DNA of 64,000 bases from Streptomyces sp. TRM70350 (GCF_019219825.1 NZ_JAHUXH010000013.1:124001-188000), one strand, 5' to 3'; shown: positions 32,802 through 42,661, numbered from the stretch's first letter. Program-made: numbers and translations. The notes: generated by a model not told the origin, from the sequence alone.

Positions 32802-35800
32802 GTGGCTAAGGTCCGGGTCTACGAACTCGCCAAGGAGTTCGGTGTCGAGAGCAAGGTCGTCATGGCCAAGCTCCAGGAACTCGGTGAATTCGTCCGATCG
32901 GCGTCTTCGACGATCGAGGCGCCCGTAGTACGCAAACTGACTGACGCCTTCCAGCAGGGCGGTGGCAACGGCAAGTCCGCCGCGAAGCCCGCCCCCCGGA
33001 AGGCCGCCCCCAAGCCCGCCGCGCCGTCTCCGGTGCAGGCGGCACGATCGGCTGCCCCGAAGCCGGCCGCCCCCAAGCCCGCCGCTGCCCAGCAGCCCGC
33101 GGCCCCGGCGGCTCCCGCGGCCCCGGCGCCCGCGCCGACCCCCAGCCCGCGTCCGACGCCGGGCCCGAAGCCCGCGCCGCGTCCGGCCCCGGCCGCCCCG
33201 GAGTTCACCGCTCCGCCGTCGGCCCCGACCCCGGCCGCCGCGTCCGGCCCCAAGCCGGGCGCCCGTCCCGGTGCCCCCAAGCCCGGCGGCCGTCCGGGTG
33301 GCCAGGACCGTCAGGGCCAGCGCCCCGGTGGTCAGGGCTCGCGTCCCGGCGCTCCCGCGCCGCGTCCCGGTGCCCGTCCGGCCGGTCCGCGCCCGGGTAA
33401 CAACCCCTTCACCTCCGGTGGCTCCACCGGCATGGCGCGCCCCCAGGCGCCCCGGCCGCAGGGTCAGCGTCCCGGCGGTGGTCCCGGTGCCCCCGGCGCC
33501 GGTCCCCGTCCGCAGGGCCCCGGTGCCCAGGGCGGCGGTCCGCGTCCGCAGGCTCCGGGCGGTTCCCGGCCGAGCCCCGGCTCGATGCCGCGTCCGCAGG
33601 GTGGCGCCCCGCGTCCCGGCGGCGGTCCCGCCGGTCCCCGTCCGAACCCCGGCATGATGCCGCAGCGTCCCGCTGCCGGCCCGCGTCCCGGCCCCGGTGG
33701 CGGTCGCGGCCCGGCCGGTGCCGGTCGTCCCGGTGGCGGCGGCGGTCGTCCGGGTGGCGGCGGCGGTTTCGCCGGTCGTCCCGGTGGCGGCGGCGCCCGT
33801 CCGGGTGGCGGCGGCGGTTTCGCCGGTCGTCCCGGTGGCGGCGGTCCCGGTGGTGGTGGCGGCGGCTTCGGCGGTGGCGGCGGTGGCCGTCCCGGCTTCG
33901 GCGGCCGTCCCGGCGGTGGCCCCGGCGGCCGTGGTGGCACGCAGGGCGCCTTCGGGCGTCCCGGCGGTCCGGCGCGCCGTGGCCGCAAGTCGAAGCGGCA
34001 GCGCCGTCAGGAGTACGAGGCCATGCAGGCCCCGTCGGTCGGCGGTGTGATGCTGCCCCGCGGCAACGGCGAGACCATTCGCCTGTCGCGCGGTGCCTCG
34101 CTCACCGACTTCGCGGAGAAGATCAACGCCAACCCGGCGTCTCTCGTCGCGGTCATGATGAACCTCGGCGAGATGGTCACGGCCACGCAGTCCGTCTCCG
34201 ACGAGACGCTCCAGCTCCTCGCCGACGAGATGAACTACACGGTTCAGATCGTCAGCCCGGAGGAGGAGGACCGCGAGCTGCTCGAGTCCTTCGACATCGA
34301 GTTCGGTGAGGACGAGGGCTCCGAGGAGGACCTGGTCGTCCGTCCGCCGGTGGTGACCGTCATGGGTCACGTCGACCACGGTAAGACCCGCCTGCTCGAC
34401 GCCATCCGCAAGACGAACGTCATCGCGGGCGAGGCCGGTGGCATCACCCAGCACATCGGTGCCTACCAGGTCGCGACCCAGGTCAACGGCGAGGACCGGG
34501 CGATCACCTTCATCGACACCCCGGGTCACGAGGCGTTCACCGCCATGCGTGCCCGCGGTGCGAAGTCGACCGACATCGCGATCCTCGTGGTGGCGGCCAA
34601 CGACGGTGTGATGCCCCAGACGGTCGAGGCCCTCAACCACGCCAAGGCGGCCGACGTGCCGATCGTGGTCGCGGTCAACAAGATCGACGTCGAGGGCGCG
34701 GACCCGACCAAGGTGCGCGGTCAGCTGACCGAGTACGGCCTGGTGGCCGAGGAGTACGGCGGCGACACCATGTTCGTCGACATCTCCGCCAAGCAGGGCC
34801 TGCACATCGACAGCCTGCTGGAGGCGGTCGTGCTGACCGCCGACGCCGCCCTGGACCTGCGGGCCAACCCGAACCAGGACGCGCAGGGCATCGCCATCGA
34901 GTCCCGCCTCGACCGCGGCCGCGGTGCCGTGGCGACGGTGCTCGTGCAGCGAGGCACGCTGCGGGTCGGCGACACCATGGTGGTCGGCGACGCGTACGGC
35001 CGCGTCCGGGCGATGCTCGACGACACCGGCAGCAACGTCGCCGAGGCCGGCCCGTCCACGCCGGTCCAGGTCCTGGGTCTGACCAACGTCCCGGGCGCCG
35101 GCGACAACTTCATCGTCGTCGACGAGGACCGCACGGCCCGCCAGATCGCCGAGAAGCGCGCGGCGCGCGAGCGCAACGCGGCCTTCGCCAAGCGCACCCG
35201 CAGGGTCTCCCTGGAGGACCTGGACAAGGTGCTCAAGGCCGGCGAGGTCCAGCAGCTCAACCTCATCATCAAGGGTGACGCTTCTGGCTCCGTCGAGGCC
35301 CTGGAGTCCTCGCTGCTCCAGCTCGACGTCGGCGAAGAGGTCGACATCCGCGTCCTGCACCGCGGCGTCGGTGCGGTCACGGAGTCCGACATCGACCTGG
35401 CGATGGGCTCGGACGCCATCGTGATCGGCTTCAACGTGCGCGCCGCCGGGCGTGCCGCGCAGATGGCCGAGCGCGAGGGCGTGGACGTCCGCTACTACTC
35501 GGTCATCTACCAGGCGATCGAGGAGATCGAGGCGGCCCTGAAGGGCATGCTCAAGCCGGAGTTCGAGGAAGTCGAGCTCGGTACGGCGGAGATCCGCGAG
35601 GTCTTCCGCTCGTCCAAGCTGGGCAACATCGCGGGTGTGCTCATCCGCTCCGGCGAGGTCCGGCGCAACACCAAGGCGCGCCTCCTCCGCGACGGCAAGG
35701 TCATCGCGGAGAACCTCACCATCGAGGGTCTGCGTCGCTTCAAGGACGACGTCACCGAGATCCGCGAAGGGTTCGAGGGCGGTATCAACCTCGGCAACTT

Positions 35801-35864
35801 CAACGACATCAAGGTCGACGACGTCATCGCGACGTACGAGATGCGCGAGAAGCCGCGCGCGTAA
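32802..35864 (+). CDS. infB: Translation initiation factor IF-2
   Basis: GTPase that delivers initiator tRNA to the ribosome, 1020 residues. AAAGGAG precedes the GTG at 32802. Conserved N-terminal IF2-N start VRVYELAKEFGVESKVVMAK, then a very long Ala/Pro and later Gly/Arg/Pro-rich region (about 55-400), with runs of GRPGGGGG/FAGRPGGGG around residues 310-375. A second IF2-N domain precedes the G domain; GHVDHGKT lies at 522-529 and DTPGHEAF follows. C-terminal domains complete to EMREKPRA. The long low-complexity arm is usual for Streptomyces IF-2, though its glycine runs are prone to length change. Confidence 0.97.
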   Translation: MAKVRVYELAKEFGVESKVVMAKLQELGEFVRSASSTIEAPVVRKLTDAFQQGGGNGKSAAKPAPRKAAPKPAAPSPVQAARSAAPKPAAPKPAAAQQPAAPAAPAAPAPAPTPSPRPTPGPKPAPRPAPAAPEFTAPPSAPTPAAASGPKPGARPGAPKPGGRPGGQDRQGQRPGGQGSRPGAPAPRPGARPAGPRPGNNPFTSGGSTGMARPQAPRPQGQRPGGGPGAPGAGPRPQGPGAQGGGPRPQAPGGSRPSPGSMPRPQGGAPRPGGGPAGPRPNPGMMPQRPAAGPRPGPGGGRGPAGAGRPGGGGGRPGGGGGFAGRPGGGGARPGGGGGFAGRPGGGGPGGGGGGFGGGGGGRPGFGGRPGGGPGGRGGTQGAFGRPGGPARRGRKSKRQRRQEYEAMQAPSVGGVMLPRGNGETIRLSRGASLTDFAEKINANPASLVAVMMNLGEMVTATQSVSDETLQLLADEMNYTVQIVSPEEEDRELLESFDIEFGEDEGSEEDLVVRPPVVTVMGHVDHGKTRLLDAIRKTNVIAGEAGGITQHIGAYQVATQVNGEDRAITFIDTPGHEAFTAMRARGAKSTDIAILVVAANDGVMPQTVEALNHAKAADVPIVVAVNKIDVEGADPTKVRGQLTEYGLVAEEYGGDTMFVDISAKQGLHIDSLLEAVVLTADAALDLRANPNQDAQGIAIESRLDRGRGAVATVLVQRGTLRVGDTMVVGDAYGRVRAMLDDTGSNVAEAGPSTPVQVLGLTNVPGAGDNFIVVDEDRTARQIAEKRAARERNAAFAKRTRRVSLEDLDKVLKAGEVQQLNLIIKGDASGSVEALESSLLQLDVGEEVDIRVLHRGVGAVTESDIDLAMGSDAIVIGFNVRAAGRAAQMAEREGVDVRYYSVIYQAIEEIEAALKGMLKPEFEEVELGTAEIREVFRSSKLGNIAGVLIRSGEVRRNTKARLLRDGKVIAENLTIEGLRRFKDDVTEIREGFEGGINLGNFNDIKVDDVIATYEMREKPRA

Positions 35865-36038
35865 CAGCACGTGGCTGACGGTGGCCGACGGGACGTGCAG
35901 CCCGTCGGCCACCGCGGTTTGCCCCGAGAGAGCCCGGGCGCAGCCCGGGCAAAACCCGGTCGAACCCCCGGCGGGCGTCGCGGTACCGTTCTTGAGGGCT
36001 CCATCGATCCCGTACCGGCGGGTGAACCGGTTACACAC

Positions 36039-36332
36039 ATGTACGTGGGGACGCTGTCCTTCGAACTGCTCCTCGGCGACGTACGGTCGCTGAAGGAGAA
36101 GCGCTCCGTCGTCCGCCCGATCGTCGCCGAACTCCAGCGGAAGTACGCGGTGAGCGCGGCCGAAGTGGACCACATGGACCTCTATCGCAGGGCCCGGATC
36201 GACCTGGCGGTGGTGTCCGGCGACGCGGGGCACGTCAGCGACGTGCTGGACCGGTGCGAGCGGCTGGTCGCCGGCCGCCCCGAGGTGGAACTGCTGTCGG
36301 TCAGGCGCCGCTTCCACGGCGACGACGACTGA
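36039..36332 (+). CDS. ylxP: DUF503 family protein (YlxP)
   Basis: Small protein of 97 residues matching DUF503: MYVGTLSFELLLGDVRSLKEKRSVVRPIVAELQ... (start chosen at the ATG 36039, where the family begins; the longer upstream frame is not conserved). Found between infB and rbfA in many Gram-positives; role unknown, probably linked to ribosome assembly by its position. Confidence 0.92.
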   Translation: MYVGTLSFELLLGDVRSLKEKRSVVRPIVAELQRKYAVSAAEVDHMDLYRRARIDLAVVSGDAGHVSDVLDRCERLVAGRPEVELLSVRRRFHGDDD

Positions 36333-36372
36333 CCCAGAGAACGTAGATCAGGAAAGAACGGGAGACGGACCA

Positions 36373-36819
36373 GTGGCCGACAACGCGCGTGCCAAGAGGC
36401 TGGCGGACCTCATCCGAGAGGTGGTGGCCCAGAAGCTGCAGCGCGGGATCAAGGACCCGCGGCTCGGCTCGCACGTCACCATCACGGACACCCGGGTGAC
36501 GGGCGATCTGCGGGAGGCGACCGTCTTCTACACCGTGTACGGGGACGAGGAGGAGCGGACGGCCGCTGCCGCCGGTCTGGAGAGCGCCAAGGGCATCTTG
36601 CGCTCCGAGGTCGGCAAGGCGGCCGGCGTGAAGTTCACGCCGACGCTCACCTTCGTCGCCGACGCCCTCCCGGACACCGCCCGGACCATCGAGGACCTCC
36701 TCGACAAGGCCCGCCAGTCCGACGAGAAGGTGCGCGAGGCCTCGGCGGGCGCCACCTACGCCGGTGACGCCGACCCGTACAAGAAGCCGGGTGACGACGA
36801 GGACGACACCACCGCATGA
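36373..36819 (+). CDS. rbfA: Ribosome-binding factor A
   Basis: KH-fold 30S maturation factor needed for 16S rRNA 5'-end processing and cold adaptation. 148 residues, GTG start at 36373. Motifs IREVVAQKLQRGIKDPRLG and ATVFYTVYGDEEER, ending with an acidic tail (KKPGDDEDDTTA). The stop overlaps the truB start by ATGA (36816-36819), so the two are translationally coupled. Confidence 0.96.
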   Translation: MADNARAKRLADLIREVVAQKLQRGIKDPRLGSHVTITDTRVTGDLREATVFYTVYGDEEERTAAAAGLESAKGILRSEVGKAAGVKFTPTLTFVADALPDTARTIEDLLDKARQSDEKVREASAGATYAGDADPYKKPGDDEDDTTA

Positions 36820-37721
36820 CCCACAAGCACACCACGCCCGACGGCCTTGTCATCGTCGACAAGCCGTCGGGCTTCACTTCGCACGACGTGGTCGCCAAGA
36901 TGCGCGGCATCGCCAGGACGCGCCGCGTCGGCCACGCCGGCACCCTCGACCCGATGGCGACCGGCGTCCTCGTCCTCGGCGTCGAGAAGGCGACCAAGCT
37001 CCTCGGGCACCTCGCGCTGACCGAGAAGGAGTACCTGGGCACCATCCGCCTGGGCCAGACGACCGTCACCGACGACGCCGAGGGCGAGATCACGGGGTCG
37101 GTCGACGCCTCGAAGGTCACCCGGGACGCCATCGACGCCGGGATCGCCAAGCTGACCGGCGACATCATGCAGGTGCCGTCCAAGGTCAGCGCCATCAAGA
37201 TCAACGGCGTGCGCTCGTACAAGCGGGCCCGCGAGGGCGAGGACTTCGACATCCCGGCCAGGCCCGTCACCATCTCGTCGTTCGGCGTGTACGACGTCCG
37301 GGACGCCGTCGCCGAGGACGGCACCCCCGTGCTCGACCTGGTCGTGTCGGTGGTCTGCTCCTCCGGCACCTACATCCGCGCCCTCGCCCGAGACCTGGGC
37401 GCCGACCTGGGCGTCGGCGGCCACCTCACGGCGCTGCGCCGGACGCGCGTCGGGCCGTACAAGCTCGACTCGGCCCGCACCCTGGAGCAGCTCCAGGAGG
37501 AGCTGACCGTGATGCCGATCGCCGAGGCGGCGGCGGCCGCGTTCCCACGCTGGGACGTGGACGGCAGGCGGGCCCGGCTGCTCACCAACGGCGTGCGGCT
37601 CGACATGCCCGACGAGTACGCGGGCGCCGGGCCGGTGGCCGTCTTCGATCCCGAGGGCCGCTTCCTCGCGCTCGTGGAGGCACAGCGGGGCAAGGCCAAG
37701 AGCCTCGCCGTCTTCGGCTGA
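36816..37721 (+). CDS. truB: tRNA pseudouridine(55) synthase
   Basis: Makes pseudouridine 55 in the T-loop of tRNAs. 301 residues. The catalytic Asp45 is in HAGTLDPMATG; the motif LIVIDKPSGFTSHDVV-like start (VIVDKPSGFTSHD) and VSAIKINGVRSYKRAREGE follow, with VCSSGTYIRALARDLG in the catalytic domain. The C-terminal PUA-like part ends in LAVFG. Last gene of the infB operon; a GC-rich hairpin follows. Confidence 0.96.
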   Translation: MTHKHTTPDGLVIVDKPSGFTSHDVVAKMRGIARTRRVGHAGTLDPMATGVLVLGVEKATKLLGHLALTEKEYLGTIRLGQTTVTDDAEGEITGSVDASKVTRDAIDAGIAKLTGDIMQVPSKVSAIKINGVRSYKRAREGEDFDIPARPVTISSFGVYDVRDAVAEDGTPVLDLVVSVVCSSGTYIRALARDLGADLGVGGHLTALRRTRVGPYKLDSARTLEQLQEELTVMPIAEAAAAAFPRWDVDGRRARLLTNGVRLDMPDEYAGAGPVAVFDPEGRFLALVEAQRGKAKSLAVFG

Positions 37722-37764
37722 CAGCTGCCGAAGCCGCTGACAGCTCGTCATGGCTTGCCCGTGA

Positions 37765-37797
37765 AGCGGCGGTCACGGGTTCTGCGTTCCCGCCGCT
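37765..37797 (+). terminator. Probable terminator after truB
   Basis: AGCGGCGG (37765-37772) pairs with CCGCCGCT (37790-37797), 44 bases after the truB stop. It separates the translation operon from the pseudoprotease-NTPase gene. Confidence 0.55.
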
Positions 37798-37997
37798 CCA
37801 CGGTCCCCCCTCGGTTCCCCCACCCCTAGGGTGTATCCAACGACCCCGGTCCGTTCACCCGACCAGGCAGGCGCTCGGAGTGAACCAGGGGAGCGCAAGG
37901 GGGCGCGTTCGCCACGCGTGCTGTTTCCCTGATCATCCCGCCCCTACCGTCGACGCCAGGGCACAGATGTACGGCGGTACGGCGGGGAGGTTCGACC

Positions 37998-40900
37998 ATG
38001 GCGGTACAGGGCCGGGGGACCGCACCGCAGGACGGCGGGGTCGGCCCGCGCGACGACGTCCTCGTCCGCATCCACGACCTCGCCGGACGTCCGCGCGGCA
38101 CCGGCATCGTCGCCGACCACCACGGCACCGTCCTCACCAGCCACGAGGCCGTCGACGGACTGGCCCGGCTGGTCCTGCACGCCGGGGACCGCAGCTGTGT
38201 CGTGCCCGCCGAGGCGGTCACCCCGCTGCCGGAGCGGAACCTGGCCCTCGTACCCACCGAGGGGCTGGGCGTGGCGCCACTGCCGATCACCGTGCGGGAC
38301 CGGGTCGAGACCGGCGCGTATGTGCGGATCGCCGCGGGCCGCTGGCGTGAGGCGCGGGTCCTGGGAGCGGCGACGGGGGTGACGTACACGGCCACCGATC
38401 GCTTCCGTCAGCTGGACGACGTACTGGAGCTGGCGATCGGGACCGCCGGGCGGGAAGCCCTGCGGCTGGGCGGTGGGGCGGCCGGGGGGCCGGTCGTCGA
38501 CGCCGGTACCGGTGCCGTGATCGCGGTGCTCGGGACCGCGCTGCACACCGGCCTCCGTGACTGGGGGTTCGCCGTGCCGCTGCGGCCCGCGGCAAGCGGT
38601 CCGCTCGCCGACCTGCTCGCCCGCAACGCGGCAACCGTGCCCGCGTACGGGGCTGATCTCAATCTCGCCGGGGTGCTCGAACTGACGGCCACCTCGGTGG
38701 GGCAGGACGGTCCGCCGGGGGCGTTGAGGGGTTACGCCGGCCGGGAAGGGGGCGTCGCGCCTGTCGAACGGGCCGCGATCGTACGGGAGTTCGCCGCGTT
38801 CACCGAGGGCTCGGCCGCCGTCCTCGGGCTCGTCGGGCCGCCGGGCAGCGGTCGTACGACGGAACTCGCGGCGCTCGCCGCCCGGCGCAACCGGGGTGCG
38901 GCACCGGCACCGACGCTGTGGCTGCGGGGGGCCGATCTGCGGGACGAGGACCGGTCGGTGGGGGACGCGGCCCGGCGGGCGCTGAGCAGGGCGGCCCGGA
39001 TCGTGGCGGCGGGCGATGGCGGGGTCTGTCTCGGCGGGGACTTCCGGGACGGGGCCCTCGGTGCGTCTTCTCATGGCAGTGCCCCTCTCGGCGACACCAG
39101 CCCCGAACGACTGGCCGCGCTCGCCCGCGCCGCCGGTCGTCCCCTGCTCCTGCTGCTCGACAGTCCCGAGCAGATGCCCCCGGCACCGGCCCACCGTCTC
39201 CCCGAGTGGGCCGAGGGAACCGTGCGGTGGCTGCGGGAGACGGGGGCGCGGCTGGTCGTGGCGTGCCGGGCGGAGTACTGGGAGCAGGCGGCGGCGGAGT
39301 TCCCCGCCGAGTGCCTGCATCCGGGCGCGGGACAGCCCGATGGCCTGCCGCCCTGCGTGCCCCTGGGTGACCTCGACGAGGACGAGGCCCGCCCCGCGCG
39401 TGCGGCGTACGACCTCCCCGAAGGCGCCCTCGCCGCCCCCGACGCCCGCCACCCCCTCACCCTCCGCCTCCTCTCCGAGGTCCTCGCCGCCGCCCCGGAC
39501 GCCCAACTGGCCGACCCGCTCGACCGGCACGACGTCCTCGCCGCCCACCTGGACCTGATGTGCCTGCGCGTGGCCGTACGGCTCGCCGCCGAGAACGGCC
39601 TGCGCGGCACCGCCGTGCGACGGCTGGCGGCGAAGGTCGCCGGGCAGGTTCACGAGGCCGCCCGGCGCAGCCTCGGACCCGGGCAGGGGGAGCTGGACCG
39701 GGAGACGTTCGAGGCCGTGTTCCCGTGGGGTCCGGCCCCGGCCCGGCTCGGCGGCGGTACCGGCTGGGCGTCCGCCGTCCTCACCGAGGGCCTCCTCGTC
39801 CCGGCCGGTACCGGCTACCGCTTCGCCCACGAGGAACTCGCCGACTGGATCCAGGGCACGCACCTCGACCTGGACGAGGCCCTGCGCGCCCTCGTCCACC
39901 ACCGCCGCGCCCCCGACGCCGAACCCCCGGCTGCCCTCCCGCACCACCGCATCGGCCCCGTCGTCCAGGCCCTGCTCCTGCTCGCCCGGCAGCACGGCAC
40001 ACACCGGCTCTCCATCCGTTTGGAGGAGCTGGTGCACGCCCTCGACACGGACCCGCACGACTGGTGGGCGGCCCGGCTGCTCGGCGAGACGCTGCGCCGG
40101 GTGCCGGACGCCGCGCCGTACCTCCGTGTGCTGCGGCTGCTCGCCGACGCGATCGTCGACTGGCGGCGGCAGGGGCGGCCCGTGCCGGGGGAGTTCCGGC
40201 CCGGCTTCTGGACGGAACCGGCGCTGCCCGACGCCGAGCGCCTCGACCTGCTGCGCCGACTAATCCTCGCCGACACCGGCCCGGCCGACGGGGGCCGCTA
40301 CCTCGACGCCGTAGCCGAGCTGCTCGCCGCCGACCCCACCGCCGTACAGCCGCACCTCACCCGCTGGTTCGGCGACGAGCGGCCGCTCCCGGCGGCGCCG
40401 CACGCGACCGTGGCGACCGCCGCGCAGGCGCTGCTGCACACCCATCGGCACCGGGCGCTGGACGACCTCACGGAGGTGCTGGCCGACAGCGCGCACCGGC
40501 GGGGCGACGAACTGCTCGGCGTGCTCGCCGAGGAGGAGCCCTCCGCCGTGTGCCGGGCCGTGGACCGGTGGGCGCACGACGAGCGGCCGGCGCGGCGGGT
40601 CGCGGCGGTGGCGTACGGGCTGCGCGCCGCGCCGCACGCCCGCGGCGAGGCCGACCGCGAGCTGCTGCGCTACGCCGCCCTCGCCCTGCTCGCCCGCCCC
40701 GCCGACGGCGGCCTGCACGGCGGGGCGCTCGCCCTCCTGGTACGCGATCCGCACACCCGCCACCGGTACCTGCCCCGGGCCGTCGAGCACTTCGCGGCCG
40801 GTGATCCGCAGCTGCCCGCGAGCGCGCTGGCGACCGCCCTGGCGACCCATCCGGAACCGGTGCTCGGCGCCTTCCGGGCCCGGCTGCACCGGCCGGACGC

Positions 40901-41501
40901 GGGGGAGGAGCTGTTCGGGGAGGCGCTGGTCGCCCTCGCCGACGCGGCGACTCCGGCGCTGGCGCGGCGGGTCGCCGATCTCGTACGGGACGCCGTGACG
41001 CTGCGCCCCGACCGCGCCGCGCCCGTGGCCGCGTACGTCGACCGGCGCCTCGACGCCGGTCCCGCCGCCAGGACCGTACTGTTTCCCTTGGTCACCGGCC
41101 TGCTCAGGGGCGGTCCCGAGCAGTTGCAGGTGGCGCTCGCCGCCGTCCTCGGCGCGCCCGGAGGCCCGGCCTCCCGGGCCCTGCGCCGCGAGCTGTGCGA
41201 CTTCCTCCTCGTGCACGAGGAGGCCCCGCCCGTGCTGGAAGCGCTGCTGCGTACGGCCGCCCGGCACGGCGGGGACGAGTTGCGCGCCCTGGTCCATCGC
41301 ACGGGCATGCTCCTGGTGCGCACCCCGGCCGGCGCGACCCGCTTCGACCGCACCCTCCTCGACCTCGGCCGTGAGGTCCCCGGCTTCGCCGCGCGGGTCG
41401 CACACTGGCTGAACGACGCCCCGCAGGACTGGGCCGCGGTGGTCGGCCCCAGCACCCGCCGGATGATCGAGACCCTGGTCGGCGTATGGGTCCCCGCATG
41501 A
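37998..41501 (+). CDS. Degenerate trypsin-like domain fused to P-loop STAND-type NTPase
   Basis: Large cytoplasmic protein, 1167 residues; GGGGAGG precedes the ATG. Residues 18-200 have the layout of a trypsin-fold protease: GTGIVADHHGTVLTSHEAV keeps a His (His49), but the expected Asp is Asn81 (ERNLALV) and the GDSGGP motif reads GAAGGP, with Ala162 replacing the nucleophile. An NTPase follows: Walker A GPPGSGRT (280-287), Walker B LLLLLDSPEQ (383-392), a sensor-like VVACRAEYW, then a winged-helix-like region (GTGYRFAHEELADWIQG) and about 500 residues of helical, repeat-like sequence. This resembles NLR/STAND sensors. The protease is probably inactive and may serve as a binding module. No close function is known to me. 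It lies alone between truB and ribF. Confidence 0.85.
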   Translation: MAVQGRGTAPQDGGVGPRDDVLVRIHDLAGRPRGTGIVADHHGTVLTSHEAVDGLARLVLHAGDRSCVVPAEAVTPLPERNLALVPTEGLGVAPLPITVRDRVETGAYVRIAAGRWREARVLGAATGVTYTATDRFRQLDDVLELAIGTAGREALRLGGGAAGGPVVDAGTGAVIAVLGTALHTGLRDWGFAVPLRPAASGPLADLLARNAATVPAYGADLNLAGVLELTATSVGQDGPPGALRGYAGREGGVAPVERAAIVREFAAFTEGSAAVLGLVGPPGSGRTTELAALAARRNRGAAPAPTLWLRGADLRDEDRSVGDAARRALSRAARIVAAGDGGVCLGGDFRDGALGASSHGSAPLGDTSPERLAALARAAGRPLLLLLDSPEQMPPAPAHRLPEWAEGTVRWLRETGARLVVACRAEYWEQAAAEFPAECLHPGAGQPDGLPPCVPLGDLDEDEARPARAAYDLPEGALAAPDARHPLTLRLLSEVLAAAPDAQLADPLDRHDVLAAHLDLMCLRVAVRLAAENGLRGTAVRRLAAKVAGQVHEAARRSLGPGQGELDRETFEAVFPWGPAPARLGGGTGWASAVLTEGLLVPAGTGYRFAHEELADWIQGTHLDLDEALRALVHHRRAPDAEPPAALPHHRIGPVVQALLLLARQHGTHRLSIRLEELVHALDTDPHDWWAARLLGETLRRVPDAAPYLRVLRLLADAIVDWRRQGRPVPGEFRPGFWTEPALPDAERLDLLRRLILADTGPADGGRYLDAVAELLAADPTAVQPHLTRWFGDERPLPAAPHATVATAAQALLHTHRHRALDDLTEVLADSAHRRGDELLGVLAEEEPSAVCRAVDRWAHDERPARRVAAVAYGLRAAPHARGEADRELLRYAALALLARPADGGLHGGALALLVRDPHTRHRYLPRAVEHFAAGDPQLPASALATALATHPEPVLGAFRARLHRPDAGEELFGEALVALADAATPALARRVADLVRDAVTLRPDRAAPVAAYVDRRLDAGPAARTVLFPLVTGLLRGGPEQLQVALAAVLGAPGGPASRALRRELCDFLLVHEEAPPVLEALLRTAARHGGDELRALVHRTGMLLVRTPAGATRFDRTLLDLGREVPGFAARVAHWLNDAPQDWAAVVGPSTRRMIETLVGVWVPA

Positions 41502-41624
41502 CCACGGGACGGCGCGTGCGTCCGGTCACAGCCCCCATGCCGGTGCGGGCCGGACCCCCTCGGCATGGCACCCTTAGACCTGCGTAAGAGGCATACACGG
41601 ACACGGGTTCGAGGAGCGGTCACA

Positions 41625-42581
41625 GTGCAGCGCTGGCGTGGCTTGGAGGACATCCCCGAGGACTGGGGGCGCAGCGTCGTCACCATCGGCTCCTACGACG
41701 GTGTCCACCGCGGACACCAGCTGATCATCCGGCACGCCGTGGAACGCGCCCGCGAGCTGGGCATCCCCGCCGTCGTCGTCACCTTCGACCCGCACCCCAG
41801 CGAGGTCGTCCGCCCCGGCAGCCACCCGCCGCTGCTCGCTCCGCACCACCGCCGCGCCGAGCTGATGGCGGAGCTGGGCGTGGACGCGGTGCTCATCCTT
41901 CCCTTCACGACGGAGTTCTCGAAACTCTCGCCCGCCGACTTCGTCGTCAAGGTCCTGGTCGACAAGCTGCACGCCAAGGCGGTCGTCGAGGGCCCCAACT
42001 TCCGCTTCGGCCACCGCGCCGCCGGAAACGTGGAGTTCCTCGCCGAACAGGGCAAGATCTACGACTTCGAGGTCGAGGTCATCGACCTGTTCGTGTCGGG
42101 CGAGGCGGGCGGCGGCGAGCCGTTCTCGTCCACGCTGACGCGGCGACTGGTGGCCGCCGGGGACGTGGAGGGGGCCGCGGAGATCCTCGGCCGCCCGCAC
42201 CGGGTCGAGGGCGTCGTCGTACGCGGGGCTCAGCGCGGCCGCGAGCTGGGCTTCCCCACGGCCAACGTCGAGACGCTGCCGCACACCGCGATCCCGGCCG
42301 ACGGGGTGTACGCGGGGTGGCTGGTGGTGGAGGGCGAGGCGATGCCGGCCGCGATCTCCGTGGGCACCAATCCGCAGTTCGACGGCACCGAGCGCACGGT
42401 GGAGGCGTACGCCATCGACCGGGTGGGGCTGGATCTGTACGGGCTGCATGTCGCCGTCGACTTCCTGGCCTTTGTGCGGGGGCAGGCGAAGTTCGAGACG
42501 CTTCAGGCTCTGCTGGAGCAGATGGCGGAGGATGTGAAGCGGTGCCGCGAGCTGATCGGGGCGGCGGAGGGGGCGGCATAG
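41625..42581 (+). CDS. ribF: Bifunctional riboflavin kinase / FAD synthetase
   Basis: Makes FMN then FAD. 318 residues from the GTG at 41625, which has GAGGAG 8 bases upstream. N-terminal adenylyltransferase: IGSYDGVHRGHQLII and VVTFDPHPSEVV. C-terminal kinase: VVRGAQRGRELGFPTANV and GVYAGWLVVEG. The protein ends near a strong terminator that also faces the ESX genes. Position after truB is conserved in Streptomyces, but here the large NTPase gene is interposed. Confidence 0.96.
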   Translation: MQRWRGLEDIPEDWGRSVVTIGSYDGVHRGHQLIIRHAVERARELGIPAVVVTFDPHPSEVVRPGSHPPLLAPHHRRAELMAELGVDAVLILPFTTEFSKLSPADFVVKVLVDKLHAKAVVEGPNFRFGHRAAGNVEFLAEQGKIYDFEVEVIDLFVSGEAGGGEPFSSTLTRRLVAAGDVEGAAEILGRPHRVEGVVVRGAQRGRELGFPTANVETLPHTAIPADGVYAGWLVVEGEAMPAAISVGTNPQFDGTERTVEAYAIDRVGLDLYGLHVAVDFLAFVRGQAKFETLQALLEQMAEDVKRCRELIGAAEGAA

Positions 42582-42606
42582 CCGCTGCGACAGCTTCTCC
42601 GACGTG

Positions 42607-42643
42607 AAGGGCGGCCGGTGCCTGTGGGGCACCGGCCGCCCTT
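42607..42643. terminator. Strong bidirectional terminator between ribF and the EspI-like gene
   Basis: Perfect 16-bp stem: AAGGGCGGCCGGTGCC (42607-42622) and GGCACCGGCCGCCCTT (42628-42643), 5-base loop, with TT following on the ribF side. It separates housekeeping from secretion genes. Confidence 0.9.
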
Positions 42644-42661
42644 TTGGTTCACGGCCGTTCG

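Noticed and set aside
33700..33910. Regular spaced repeats in infB resembling a CRISPR array
   Set aside because: Units are imperfect, contiguous and in frame, coding for glycine-rich protein; no unique spacers.
32760..36317. Very long minus-strand reading frame across infB and ylxP
   Set aside because: It is the mirror of high-GC third-position bias in infB; the plus-strand product is unmistakable IF-2.
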